This document shows, piece by piece, positions 6,707 through 14,912 of a stretch of DNA of 22,331 nucleotides. The DNA comes from Clostridiales bacterium (GTDB lineage: Bacteria; Bacillota; Clostridia; Saccharofermentanales; Saccharofermentanaceae). The stretch's first letter is position 1. Every line of letters begins with the position of its first letter. Position numbers and translations under genes: made by a program. The stretch is from assembly GCA_003543635.1 (NCBI GenBank), contig DNAE01000080.1, forward strand, positions 1-22,331, read 5' to 3'. The notes beneath the pieces were generated by a model. The model did not search any database. It saw nothing but the letters and a program-made list of their open reading frames with translations, and was not told where the DNA came from.

Positions 6707-8502
6707 TACGAAGCAGCAACAGTTCTCTCCTTCGAAGAACAGTTGTACTCGTATTAGGCGCTCTTGCAGCCTCTGTAGCCTTCTCTACCCTTGCTTTCGT
6801 CATTGCGGGAAGAAATGCCGCCTTTAACGAAGAGGTCAACAACATCTTCGACCAGACAGGCAAAGCCGCGGTGCTGGTGGAGGAATTCGGAAGGTCCGAT
6901 TCCGAGCAGTTATCGTTTTTCCTCGAGAACATCTCCGAGATAACGGGTACCCGTTTCCGTCTGACGAAGACAAACGGAGATGTGATCTCCCCCCTTTTCT
7001 CCCTGGATGAATCCGACCTTTACTACACGGAAAAGGCCAAGGAAGTCCTGGTCTACGATCCCGAAGAGAAATACAGTCTCAAAATTATCGAAGAAGACGG
7101 TCCCATGCATAATGTGATGCTCACCAGATTCAACATCACCCTGGATGACGGTGACTTCTGCCTTCTCTCCATATCCGAGATCGACGAGATGAGCGACGTC
7201 ATATCCCAGTACGTTAACATCCTCCTCCTCTCCACCCTGGCTGCCGCCCTCACCATGATCGTTCCCGTCGTGCTGGTGGTTACGAGGATCGTAAGGCCCA
7301 TACAGGAGATCAATGAGATCGCAAAGGATTACGGAAAAGGAAACTACGAGCTTCGTGCCGACGAGGATTACTCCGGCGAGGTCGGAGAGCTTGCCACCTC
7401 CTTCAACACCATGGCGGATAAGCTCTCAAAATCCATCAACGACCTTACCCAGGAGAGAAACAGGCTCGAAGATATCGTCAATGTCAGCACCGAGGGCATC
7501 GTTCTTTTCGATGAGAACGGTAACATCACCGTCACCAACGATACCATAAAGACCCTTTTCTCCAGGGTTCCCAAGAAGAACCTGTTCACCGAGAAGCTCC
7601 AGCTCATCCCCTTCGACGAAGTCTGGACGAACGTGGACGAATGTATAGCCGAGAACGAGACAAAGGATTTCCTCATTGAAGGTCCCGACTATGCTTACCA
7701 TGTGACCATCCTCCCCAAAACGGATCCCGACGACCCCGACAAGTGTTCCGGCGCCACGGGATTCGTAAGGGATATAACGGAGGAATCGAAGCTCGAGAGG
7801 ACAAGGAAGGACTATGTTGCCAACATATCCCATGAATTGCGTACCCCTCTGCAGACCCTCCGGGGACTTATCGAGCCCCTGGCAGACGGCATGGTAAAGA
7901 ACGAGGAGGACCGCCAGAGATATTACAACATCATCCTCAATGAGACCCTCCGGCTTTCCAGGCTCATCGACGACATGTTGGAGCTTTCCAAGCTCCAGTC
8001 CAGGACCCTGGCCTTCAAGACATATCCCTTCGATATCAATAACCTTCTCTCCGAATTCGAGACGAAGATGCTCCCCGTCATGAAGGAGGCAAAGATAAAG
8101 TTCAAGGTCATGTTCAATACGGGTAAGCTCCCCACCGTGATCGGAAACCCCGACAGAGTCGAGCAGATCCTGGTTATCCTGCTGGACAATGCCAAGAAGT
8201 ATACCCCCGCCGAAGGATCCATAACGATCCATTCCGAGTATAACGAGATGATAAACAAGGTCATGATCTCCGTAAGCGATACGGGGCAAGGCATCCACGA
8301 ATACGATATCAATCACATCTTCGACCGTTTCTTCAAGGCCGACCGTGCCAGGGGCAAGAAGGGCACCGGTCTGGGCCTTGCCATCGCCAAGGAGCTCCTC
8401 ACCTACATGGGCGAGGACATCACCGTGGAGAGCGAATACGGCAAGGGCACGACCTTCACCTTCACCTTGAAGCGCGCCGAGACGAATGCCACCTGGTACT
8501 GA
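6703..8502 (+). CDS. Membrane sensor histidine kinase (HAMP-PAS-HisKA-HATPase), 599 aa
   Basis: Transmembrane sensor that autophosphorylates and passes phosphate to the regulator encoded just before it. Transmembrane segment 1 (about 13-36) and segment 2 (about 171-195) flank an extracytoplasmic sensor of about 135 residues. A HAMP domain follows (RIVRPIQEINEIA to about 250), then a PAS domain (about 255-365, with TEGIVLFDENGNI). The HisKA domain has NISHELRTPL with phospho-accepting His377. The ATPase has the N box LLDNAKKY (Asn496), DTGQG, the F box FDRFFKAD and GTGLGLA. This is the PhoR/WalK-like architecture. The stimulus is unknown; the adjacent lipoprotein operon hints at an envelope role. 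Confidence 0.93.
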   Translation: MIRSSNSSLLRRTVVLVLGALAASVAFSTLAFVIAGRNAAFNEEVNNIFDQTGKAAVLVEEFGRSDSEQLSFFLENISEITGTRFRLTKTNGDVISPLFSLDESDLYYTEKAKEVLVYDPEEKYSLKIIEEDGPMHNVMLTRFNITLDDGDFCLLSISEIDEMSDVISQYVNILLLSTLAAALTMIVPVVLVVTRIVRPIQEINEIAKDYGKGNYELRADEDYSGEVGELATSFNTMADKLSKSINDLTQERNRLEDIVNVSTEGIVLFDENGNITVTNDTIKTLFSRVPKKNLFTEKLQLIPFDEVWTNVDECIAENETKDFLIEGPDYAYHVTILPKTDPDDPDKCSGATGFVRDITEESKLERTRKDYVANISHELRTPLQTLRGLIEPLADGMVKNEEDRQRYYNIILNETLRLSRLIDDMLELSKLQSRTLAFKTYPFDINNLLSEFETKMLPVMKEAKIKFKVMFNTGKLPTVIGNPDRVEQILVILLDNAKKYTPAEGSITIHSEYNEMINKVMISVSDTGQGIHEYDINHIFDRFFKADRARGKKGTGLGLAIAKELLTYMGEDITVESEYGKGTTFTFTLKRAETNATWY

Positions 8503-8503
8503 T

Positions 8504-9205
8504 ATGGCGGAAACGGAAAGCGTAAGGCTCAACAAGTATATTGCGTCCTCGGGTTTCTGTTCCAGGCGCGAGGCGGATTCCTATATCGAGAACGGAAAGG
8601 TCACCGTAAACGGAGTTAAGGCGGATCTCGGGACCCGGGTCTTCCCCGGCGATTCCGTGGCCGTTGAGGGGCGTGAGGTCGTTCCCAAGGACGACAAGAT
8701 CTATCTGGCACTCCATAAGCCCCTGGGCATAACCTGCACCACGGATACAAGGGATCCGGATAATATAATAGACTATATAGGATATAAGGAGCGGATCTTC
8801 CCCATCGGGAGACTGGATAAGAATTCCTCGGGACTCATCCTCCTTACCAACGACGGTGATTCAGTCAATAAACTCCTTCGAGCCGAGTTCGGTCACGAGA
8901 AGGAATACGAGGTCAGGACCGACCGCAAGATCGGCGCGGACTTCAAGGAGAAAATGGAGAAAGGCATCCCCCTGGACGGTAAGATCACTCTCCCCTGCAC
9001 CGTTACGGTCACGGGCAACCACACCTTCAGGATAATCCTCAAGCAGGGCCTTAACAGGCAGATAAGACGTATGTGCGAATATCTGGGCTACCGGGTGGTA
9101 AAGCTGCGCAGGATAAGGTTCAGGAATATAAAGCTCGACGGGATCAAATACGGGGAATACCGACTGCTCACCAAAAGGGAGATCGATGATCTCCTTAACC
9201 CTTGA
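8504..9205 (+). CDS. rluF: RluF/RluB-type 23S rRNA pseudouridine synthase, 233 aa
   Basis: Isomerises a uridine in 23S rRNA. An N-terminal S4 RNA-binding domain (VRLNKYIASSGFCSRREADSY) is followed by the RsuA-type catalytic domain. The latter has LHKPLGITCTT, NIIDYIGYKERIFPIGRLDK (catalytic Asp105) and LKQGLNRQIRRM. The NIIDYIGYKERIFPIGRLDK stretch is closest to RluF as I know it. Start: ATG 8504 begins one base after the kinase stop; ATG 8486, overlapping the kinase gene, is the alternative. Neither has a strong SD, so translation is probably coupled to the kinase. The gene overlaps the end of the convergent GH2 gene by 11 bases and shows no terminator. Confidence 0.88.
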   Translation: MAETESVRLNKYIASSGFCSRREADSYIENGKVTVNGVKADLGTRVFPGDSVAVEGREVVPKDDKIYLALHKPLGITCTTDTRDPDNIIDYIGYKERIFPIGRLDKNSSGLILLTNDGDSVNKLLRAEFGHEKEYEVRTDRKIGADFKEKMEKGIPLDGKITLPCTVTVTGNHTFRIILKQGLNRQIRRMCEYLGYRVVKLRRIRFRNIKLDGIKYGEYRLLTKREIDDLLNP

Positions 9206-12200
9206 TGAGCTTAAGCTCGAAGGTCTCCTTATAAGCCACGTTCTTCCTGAGGGGAAGTGAAGATACATTATTTCCCGTTCTCTCGATCTCCTTTGAACAG
9301 AAATCAATGAAAAGCTCGCAGGAATCGTTTCTCATGAGAAGCTCCTCGTGAAGATACTCGTTCATCTGCTCAGGGGTGAACGGAAGGACCGTGAAATCAA
9401 ACCTGTCGTATCCCTGACGATCGGGAAGTCTCGTAAACCTCAGGATATCACCCTTGCCGGAGTAAAGCTGCATGGTCTTCGTATCAGCGTGGGAGCTGTT
9501 CTCGGAAGGTCTTGCATAGGGATGGTATATCTTGTCGGCGCCGGCGGTGAAAAGGCCGAGTCTCGTGGCTAGCTTTCTGTCGTAGTAGGACTCTCCGGGG
9601 CCCCTTCCGTACCAGGTGCAGAGCATATCATCCTTAACGATGGGTACACGGAGTCCGTAACGGACCATATCGTACCTGGGTGTAAAGGACAGGGTGATCC
9701 TCAAGGTATCCGCCGCGGGGATCTCATAGGCCAGGATCACCTCATCCTTCATGGCGAAGGACTTATATCTCGAGATAAAGGAGAACACGTTGTTCTTGAC
9801 TCCGTAGGAGGCACCCGTGAACTTAAGGGATTTCTGTATCTCCTCGTAGTCGCTCTCCTTGGAGAATATGGTCTTGGCCAGCACGAAGCTCCTGTCTGTT
9901 CTGTCGATATTGGAAGGACACCTGTAGAAGCTGGGCAGGAAGCCGCCCATGAGGAAGTCGCTCTCCCCTATCTTGATCTTTCCGACGGTACCCTTTGCCC
10001 TGTCGAAGACGATCTTCATATTATCGTTGCCCACCGTGATATTTCCGGGCAAGGCATATACTTCATATTCGTTGATGAGCTCGGTGACGTTGATCTCCGG
10101 CTCCGCGGGAGCAGCGGCCACAAGGGATGTATCCTCCATCACCTCCGTAAGGCCGTCATTTGACACTTCACCCTCGGGAAGAGCCTTTACTTCAACGCCC
10201 GAACCCAGCATGGGATCATTAGAAATAGCGACGGGATTACCGCACTCCTCGGACAGAACATCCTGATAGAAGGCGATCTCAAAGCCCTCGTTGGCATAAT
10301 ATGTATCATTTGCAAGCTTAAGGCTTATATCAAATACGATCTCATGGGACAGGAGATTCATATACATCTCGATGAGCTCGGGCTTTCCGTTTGCCCAACC
10401 GTCGCTAAGATATCTGTTAGGATCTATGGGGAACTTGAGGGTCCTGGTTCCGTAGGGTTCTATCTCGGGGATGTTACCCTTGCCGCTCATGACGGGATTA
10501 CCGCCGAGGAGGATCCTCCACTCCAGCACAAGATCCGATGTGTACGCAAAGGGATGAAGATTGCGCAGGGTCAGGTGCATGGGATCGTCCTGGGACGCGA
10601 AGATGCTTATGTCGCTGCACTGCTTCCTGATATCCAGGTAAATGGGATGGGGCTCCCTGTCTGCACTGACGATACCCTGACCTATACTGCTGTTCTCCTT
10701 CTGCTTACCTCCCACGAGATCCGCATGGTGGATCCACTTATATTCTGCAGTATCGTCGGGGAACCTGGTCCTGCCGGGTACGGTATCGAAGATATTATTG
10801 CCTGTCTTGTTCTTGTCAAAAAGATTCTTTCTGTCAAGGCAGAGGTCCTGCCAGGGTCCGAAGACAAGTCCGGCATCGCCGGGCATTGGAGACATATCCG
10901 TGACCTTGAGTTCCGTATCCTTTGAAACATACCAGGGTCTCGTATCATCGATGGTCTTGAGTTCGGCCTTGATCTTACCGCCCTTCGAGGCATCGAATCC
11001 GTAGGATCCCATTCCCCACATGATCACCGATGGATGCACCATGGCACTTTCCACGTAATCGTGCATAAGGTTCATGTCGCTTTCCGCGATAACATAGATA
11101 CCGTACTGGTCACAAAGGTTAAGGAAATCGTCGCTCAAGGGGAATCCCTGACCGATGACTCCGTTGATCCCGCAACGCTTCATCAGCATGATGTCATGCC
11201 TGTATGTCTCCATGGGCACCGTAATGCCGCTCATGGGGTCGAACTCGAAGTATCTTACGAGCTTCAAGGTCTCAGGTCTGTCGTTGATATGGAACTTGTC
11301 CATCATTATCTCGGTGGAACGGAATCCGAACCTTCTCTTCTTGGCACAGATGACGCCTCCCCGGGAATCGGTCAGCTCCAATACCAGGTCGTACTGGACG
11401 GGAGTTGCATCGGACCACTGGAGTACATCCAGGGCGACAAACTCCGCAGCATCCCTTATGGTCTCATGGGAATCCACGGTGCCTCCGGGAGCCGACTGCA
11501 TATTGAGCTTGGCGTAGGGCATCTTATAGGGATCGTATTCGGATCTCGCCTCCACCACGGATACATTTATCTTATATGGCATGACGTAGTCCGTATGGTT
11601 CCTGATATTGAAATCAGCCTTAACAAGGTAATCTCCCCTGGAGACCTTGGCGAGGCTCTGCTTCTCGGAAGCGGTATCCACCGTCAGCTGATTAACGTAA
11701 GCCGCGGGGACGTTGGAAAGCCTGATATGAAGGTTTGATATCTCGAGCAAAGGCTCGGCGACCACGAATACGGGTCTGAATATTCCGGAGAAACCATAGT
11801 TCATGATCTCCCTCTTGATCTTTCCGTTCCTGTCCCTGTCCCATCTGTTAACAAGGATAGCCAGCTGATTGACGCCGGGCTTTGCGGAATTGGAGATCAG
11901 AAGTCTCTTATGGGTCATTACGGAATGGGATTCCGTCTGAAGCTGTCCGTTGAGATATACATTGAAGCTTCCGCATATGCCGGATACTTCAAGATAAAGG
12001 GCCCTGTCGATATCCTCCTCGGAGAATACGATGCTGGTCCTGTATATACCGACCTCGTCGGAATCGGAATCCGTGGAATGGAGGAGCAGCTTATCGCTGA
12101 TGGACTCCTCTCCCCTCTTTGCTATCTTATCCAGTTCCTCGGGATAGTTATAGAGGAGATTTTGGGGCAGACCGTATCCTTCCGTCTGCCAAGTGGAAGG

Positions 12201-12416
12201 TACATTGATGATATCCCATTCGGAATCATCGAAGGAACGGGATTCAAATCCGAAGGGTATCTCGCTCTCGGACTTGGCAAGGAAGAACTTCCAACCCGTA
12301 AGCTCCCTTTTATACGGGGATTCCACTGCTCCGAATTCGGGAAGTTCCCTTTCCTTATATATTGAATCAAATGATCCGTACGGCAGGAAGCCGTCATTGG
12401 CATATTCGAACTTCAT
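9195..12416 (-). CDS. LacZ-like GH2 protein lacking active-site residues, 1073 aa
   Basis: Cytoplasmic (no signal peptide) member of the GH2 beta-galactosidase fold. Domain 1 (about 35-220) has DEVGIYRTS, VYLNGQ and NYGFSGIFRPVFVV. A linking beta domain (220-370) leads to a shortened barrel (about 370-570). The segment ADREPHPIYLDIRKQ (585-599) begins the next beta domain. The C-terminal Bgal_small_N domain (about 790-1073) is well kept: FYRCPSNIDRTDR, TWYGRGPGESYYDRK, HPYARPSENS. The catalytic motifs are altered: RHEHHP is RYFEFDP (388-394), SHYPN is QGFPLS, DEANIETHG is AESDMNLMHD (444-453), GNESG is GSYGF (470-474), and no EYAHAMGN equivalent exists. I infer it does not hydrolyse beta-galactosides by the GH2 mechanism. 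GGAAGGTC precedes ATG 12416. It is monocistronic and convergent with rluF. Confidence 0.85.
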   Translation of the reverse strand: MKFEYANDGFLPYGSFDSIYKERELPEFGAVESPYKRELTGWKFFLAKSESEIPFGFESRSFDDSEWDIINVPSTWQTEGYGLPQNLLYNYPEELDKIAKRGEESISDKLLLHSTDSDSDEVGIYRTSIVFSEEDIDRALYLEVSGICGSFNVYLNGQLQTESHSVMTHKRLLISNSAKPGVNQLAILVNRWDRDRNGKIKREIMNYGFSGIFRPVFVVAEPLLEISNLHIRLSNVPAAYVNQLTVDTASEKQSLAKVSRGDYLVKADFNIRNHTDYVMPYKINVSVVEARSEYDPYKMPYAKLNMQSAPGGTVDSHETIRDAAEFVALDVLQWSDATPVQYDLVLELTDSRGGVICAKKRRFGFRSTEIMMDKFHINDRPETLKLVRYFEFDPMSGITVPMETYRHDIMLMKRCGINGVIGQGFPLSDDFLNLCDQYGIYVIAESDMNLMHDYVESAMVHPSVIMWGMGSYGFDASKGGKIKAELKTIDDTRPWYVSKDTELKVTDMSPMPGDAGLVFGPWQDLCLDRKNLFDKNKTGNNIFDTVPGRTRFPDDTAEYKWIHHADLVGGKQKENSSIGQGIVSADREPHPIYLDIRKQCSDISIFASQDDPMHLTLRNLHPFAYTSDLVLEWRILLGGNPVMSGKGNIPEIEPYGTRTLKFPIDPNRYLSDGWANGKPELIEMYMNLLSHEIVFDISLKLANDTYYANEGFEIAFYQDVLSEECGNPVAISNDPMLGSGVEVKALPEGEVSNDGLTEVMEDTSLVAAAPAEPEINVTELINEYEVYALPGNITVGNDNMKIVFDRAKGTVGKIKIGESDFLMGGFLPSFYRCPSNIDRTDRSFVLAKTIFSKESDYEEIQKSLKFTGASYGVKNNVFSFISRYKSFAMKDEVILAYEIPAADTLRITLSFTPRYDMVRYGLRVPIVKDDMLCTWYGRGPGESYYDRKLATRLGLFTAGADKIYHPYARPSENSSHADTKTMQLYSGKGDILRFTRLPDRQGYDRFDFTVLPFTPEQMNEYLHEELLMRNDSCELFIDFCSKEIERTGNNVSSLPLRKNVAYKETFELKLIKG

Positions 12417-12444
12417 TATGACCTTCCGTTTTTCATAATTATAT

Positions 12445-12473
12445 ATTTTATATTAGCAGATATTTTCCGTCAA
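12445..12473 (-). promoter_or_regulatory. Promoter of the GH2-like gene
   Basis: On the minus strand TTGACG (12468-12473), a 17-base spacer and TAAAAT (12445-12450), each one mismatch from consensus. A TATAAT closer to the gene has no matching -35. The region between this promoter and the hppA terminator holds nothing else I recognise. Confidence 0.65.
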
Positions 12474-12532
12474 AAGATTTCCGTGTTGTTACATCTTATT
12501 AGGCAATAATTCGGTAATTGATCCGGAGACGT

Positions 12533-12562
12533 AAAGGGGGCCGTCAAATGAAGACGGCCCCC
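12533..12562 (-). terminator. Terminator hairpin downstream of hppA
   Basis: A perfect 10-base-pair stem GGGGGCCGTC/GACGGCCCCC (12553-12562 with 12536-12545) and a 7-base loop lie 22 bases after the hppA stop. The following T run is short (TTT), so termination may be incomplete or assisted. Confidence 0.75.
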
Positions 12563-12584
12563 GGAGTCTTTATGTGTAAGTTCC

Positions 12585-14726
12585 TTACTTAAACAAGCTG
12601 ATGTTCCTGATGATGGGTGCTAAGGTATTGGCAACCGTGGACATCATCTTGATGAAGATATCAAGGGCAACGCCCACCACATCCTTACGGGTATCACCGA
12701 TGGTATCACCGGTAACGGATGCCTTGTGTGCGGCAGATCCCTTGCTGTGTCCCTCCAGCTGTTCGCTCTCGATGTACTTCTTGGCGTTATCGAAGGCACC
12801 GCCGGAGTTACCCATGAAGATGGCTCTGGGGATGGCTACGATGGTCGCGCCCACAAGAAGTCCGCCGACAAACTGAACGCCGAACATGAGACCGCCCACG
12901 ATGGGGATAACGATGGCAAGAAGAGACGGAACTACCATTCTCTTGATAGCCTCACGGGTGGCCATCTCGATCATCATGTTGTAATCGGGCTTAGCCTTAC
13001 CTGCCAGTACTTCATCCGTCATCTGCTTATCGCCCACGTCAGCCATGAGCTTTGCGGCATCGATGGTGTTGTCGGTGAGCATTGCGCAGAAATACTCGAC
13101 CAGAGCGCCGCCGATGAGACCGCCGGCAACAACTACGAAGGACGCGAAATTAAGAGTGAGCTCGGCGCCGACATCGGAATAGTTACCAACATAAGCAACT
13201 ATAAGGGATACGGTGGCGAAGGCAGCGGATCCGATGGCAAAGCCCTTACCGATGGCAGCCGTCGTGTTACCTACGGCATCGAGCTTATCGGTGATCTGAC
13301 GTACCTCCGGAGGAAGGTGGCATGCCTCTGAAAGACCGCCGGCATTGTCGGCGATGGGTCCGAATGCATCGATGGAGACCGTTGCGCCTACGAAGGCGAG
13401 CATTCCGAGGGCGGATACGGCAATACCGTAGATACCGCAGATAAATCCGGAAATAACGAGGGCAACACCGATGATAAGGATCGGGAAAAGACAGGATCTG
13501 GAACCGATGGCATCACCCTTCGTTACTACGAAGGCCTCTCCCTCGGGGCAGATCTCGGCGAGCTCCCTGGTGGGAGTATATTCCGTTGAAGTGTAGTACT
13601 CGGTGATCATACCGATGGCGACACCGCTGACGATACCGCAGATGGAGGAGATCCAGGGGGATACCCATCCGAACTTGAATTCATCGTAAAGATCGAGCTT
13701 ACCGAAAAGGAGATAGCAGGCAGCTCCGCCGAGGATGACGGTGACACCGGCGGAGATCCAGGTGGCAAGGTCGAGTTCCTTGGAAGGATTGTCGCTCATC
13801 TTCTTGAAGTTGGCGATACCGAGTCCGATAAGGCATCCGATAAGGCCTGCGCAGGCAAGGATTATCGGGAAGATGATGGTGGCATTGAATGTCGTCTCGG
13901 AGATAGCCTCATTCTCCGCATGGATGGCCGTCTGATAAAGGGTAACGGCGATCATGATGGTTGCGGACATGGTGGCAACAAAGCTCTCCAGCAAGTCGGA
14001 GCAGTTACCTGCGATGTCGTTAACGTTATCACCGATAAAGTCGGCGATGGTGTTGGGGATACGGCTGTCATCCTCGGGGAGATCATGACGGATCTTGCCC
14101 AGGATATCGGAAGAGATATCGGCAGCCTTCGTGTAGTTACCACCGGCAACACGGTTGAACATGGCAACGATGGAGCAACCGAGGGAATAGGTGGAGATCC
14201 TCATGATGGTGGGATTACACTGGAGATTTATAAGGACTCCTGATCCCGTGGCATCGTGCTTAACGCCGCTGATGAGAAGGATGCAGACAAGTCCGAGCAT
14301 ACCGAAGGCCTGAACTGCCAGACCGCTTATTGATCCGCCGCAAAGGGCCACCTTGACCGTCTCTCCGATGGAGAGAGTCTCACGGGCCTTGTTGGATGTA
14401 CGGACATTTGCATAGGTTGCGGACCTCATACCGAGAACACATACGGCGGAACTCATGGCAGCACCCACGATGAACGTGATACCCGAAGTTTTCTCGATGA
14501 AGAGCGTGAAGATAAGAGCCAGGGCCGCAACAACGGCTATGATGCCCTTAAATTCGGTCTTGAGGAACGTAACAGAACCGGAACGGATTATCCCGGACAG
14601 TTCGATCATGTCAGGCGTACCTTCGGGCATCTTCTTGATGCGGTAGAAGTTCGCCATTATGTATACCATGGCAAGCACGCATACACTTAACACGACCACT
14701 AAAACGATAGTGTTATTACTGAACAT
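12585..14726 (-). CDS. hppA: K+-dependent membrane pyrophosphatase, probably Na+-translocating, 713 aa
   Basis: Integral membrane pump coupling hydrolysis of pyrophosphate to export of Na+ and/or H+. Length and the roughly 16 hydrophobic segments fit the family. Catalytic Asp and Lys positions are present: KAADISSDILGK (Asp203, Asp207, Lys211), PEDD (217-220) and IADFIGDNVND (Asp229, 233, 237). DLLESF (244-249) carries the gate Asp/Glu pair that aligns with Asp243/Glu246 of the Thermotoga maritima Na+ pump. GNTTAAIGKG (486-495) has the Ala and Gly that mark K+-dependent enzymes. C-terminal KKYIESEQ and HKASVTGDTIGDTRKD are also typical. Residues between the catalytic Asps differ from the usual DVGADLVGKVE and DNVGDNVGD. 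ATG 14726 has AGGAGG four to five bases upstream. It is transcribed alone. Confidence 0.93.
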   Translation of the reverse strand: MFSNNTIVLVVVLSVCVLAMVYIMANFYRIKKMPEGTPDMIELSGIIRSGSVTFLKTEFKGIIAVVAALALIFTLFIEKTSGITFIVGAAMSSAVCVLGMRSATYANVRTSNKARETLSIGETVKVALCGGSISGLAVQAFGMLGLVCILLISGVKHDATGSGVLINLQCNPTIMRISTYSLGCSIVAMFNRVAGGNYTKAADISSDILGKIRHDLPEDDSRIPNTIADFIGDNVNDIAGNCSDLLESFVATMSATIMIAVTLYQTAIHAENEAISETTFNATIIFPIILACAGLIGCLIGLGIANFKKMSDNPSKELDLATWISAGVTVILGGAACYLLFGKLDLYDEFKFGWVSPWISSICGIVSGVAIGMITEYYTSTEYTPTRELAEICPEGEAFVVTKGDAIGSRSCLFPILIIGVALVISGFICGIYGIAVSALGMLAFVGATVSIDAFGPIADNAGGLSEACHLPPEVRQITDKLDAVGNTTAAIGKGFAIGSAAFATVSLIVAYVGNYSDVGAELTLNFASFVVVAGGLIGGALVEYFCAMLTDNTIDAAKLMADVGDKQMTDEVLAGKAKPDYNMMIEMATREAIKRMVVPSLLAIVIPIVGGLMFGVQFVGGLLVGATIVAIPRAIFMGNSGGAFDNAKKYIESEQLEGHSKGSAAHKASVTGDTIGDTRKDVVGVALDIFIKMMSTVANTLAPIIRNISLFK

Positions 14727-14785
14727 TCAACCCTCCTGTAAAGTAATGTTGGAATAAGTACTTTATTCTTTATAAAGCCAATGGG

Positions 14786-14794
14786 ATTATAACA
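14786..14794 (-). promoter_or_regulatory. Extended -10 promoter of hppA
   Basis: TGTTATAAT on the minus strand fits the extended -10 pattern TGnTATAAT. The -35 region is poor, as expected for that class. The perfect palindrome CTTTATAAAG (14768-14777) lies at the start of the predicted leader; its role is unknown. Confidence 0.65.
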
Positions 14795-14877
14795 TACCAT
14801 CCGCATGCTTTTGGACAGATTATTTAAAAAATCCGTCGATTTTTGCTTTTTACTTGGATAATTTGAACTATCAGGCA

Positions 14878-14906
14878 TGGATTATTCCCAGTCTTGTATA
14901 TATACT
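14878..14906 (+). promoter_or_regulatory. Promoter of GH3 gene, placed for a leaderless transcript
   Basis: TGGATT (14878-14883, weak), a 17-base spacer and TATACT (14901-14906, five of six bases). Only six bases separate the -10 box from ATG 14913, so transcription would start at or next to the start codon. Upstream, AAAAATC-CGTC-GATTTTT (14827-14844) is a perfect AT-rich inverted repeat. Confidence 0.5.
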
Positions 14907-14912
14907 GTTTAC

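Noticed and set aside
7426..8535. Long minus-strand open frame opposite the sensor kinase
   Set aside because: It is the mirror of a strongly conserved kinase frame, has no SD and no recognisable domain.
9207..9218. Perfect palindrome GAGCTTAAGCTC near the rluF/GH2 junction
   Set aside because: It encodes the conserved-looking ELKL end of the GH2 protein and has no T run, so it is neither a convincing terminator nor an operator.
10677..11255. Frameshift or sequencing error as the cause of the missing GH2 motifs
   Set aside because: The frame is open throughout, aligned motifs resume in frame on both sides, and the altered residues are spread over several separate motifs. The long alternative minus-strand frame in the area (10682-10993) does not contain EYAHAMGN or GNESG.
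11034..11738. Plus-strand open frame opposite the GH2-like gene
   Set aside because: Antisense shadow without an SD or recognisable motif.
12585..14726. hppA as an inactive pyrophosphatase because of its unusual signature
   Set aside because: All catalytic Asp and Lys positions and the ion-gate DLLE remain; only the residues between them differ.
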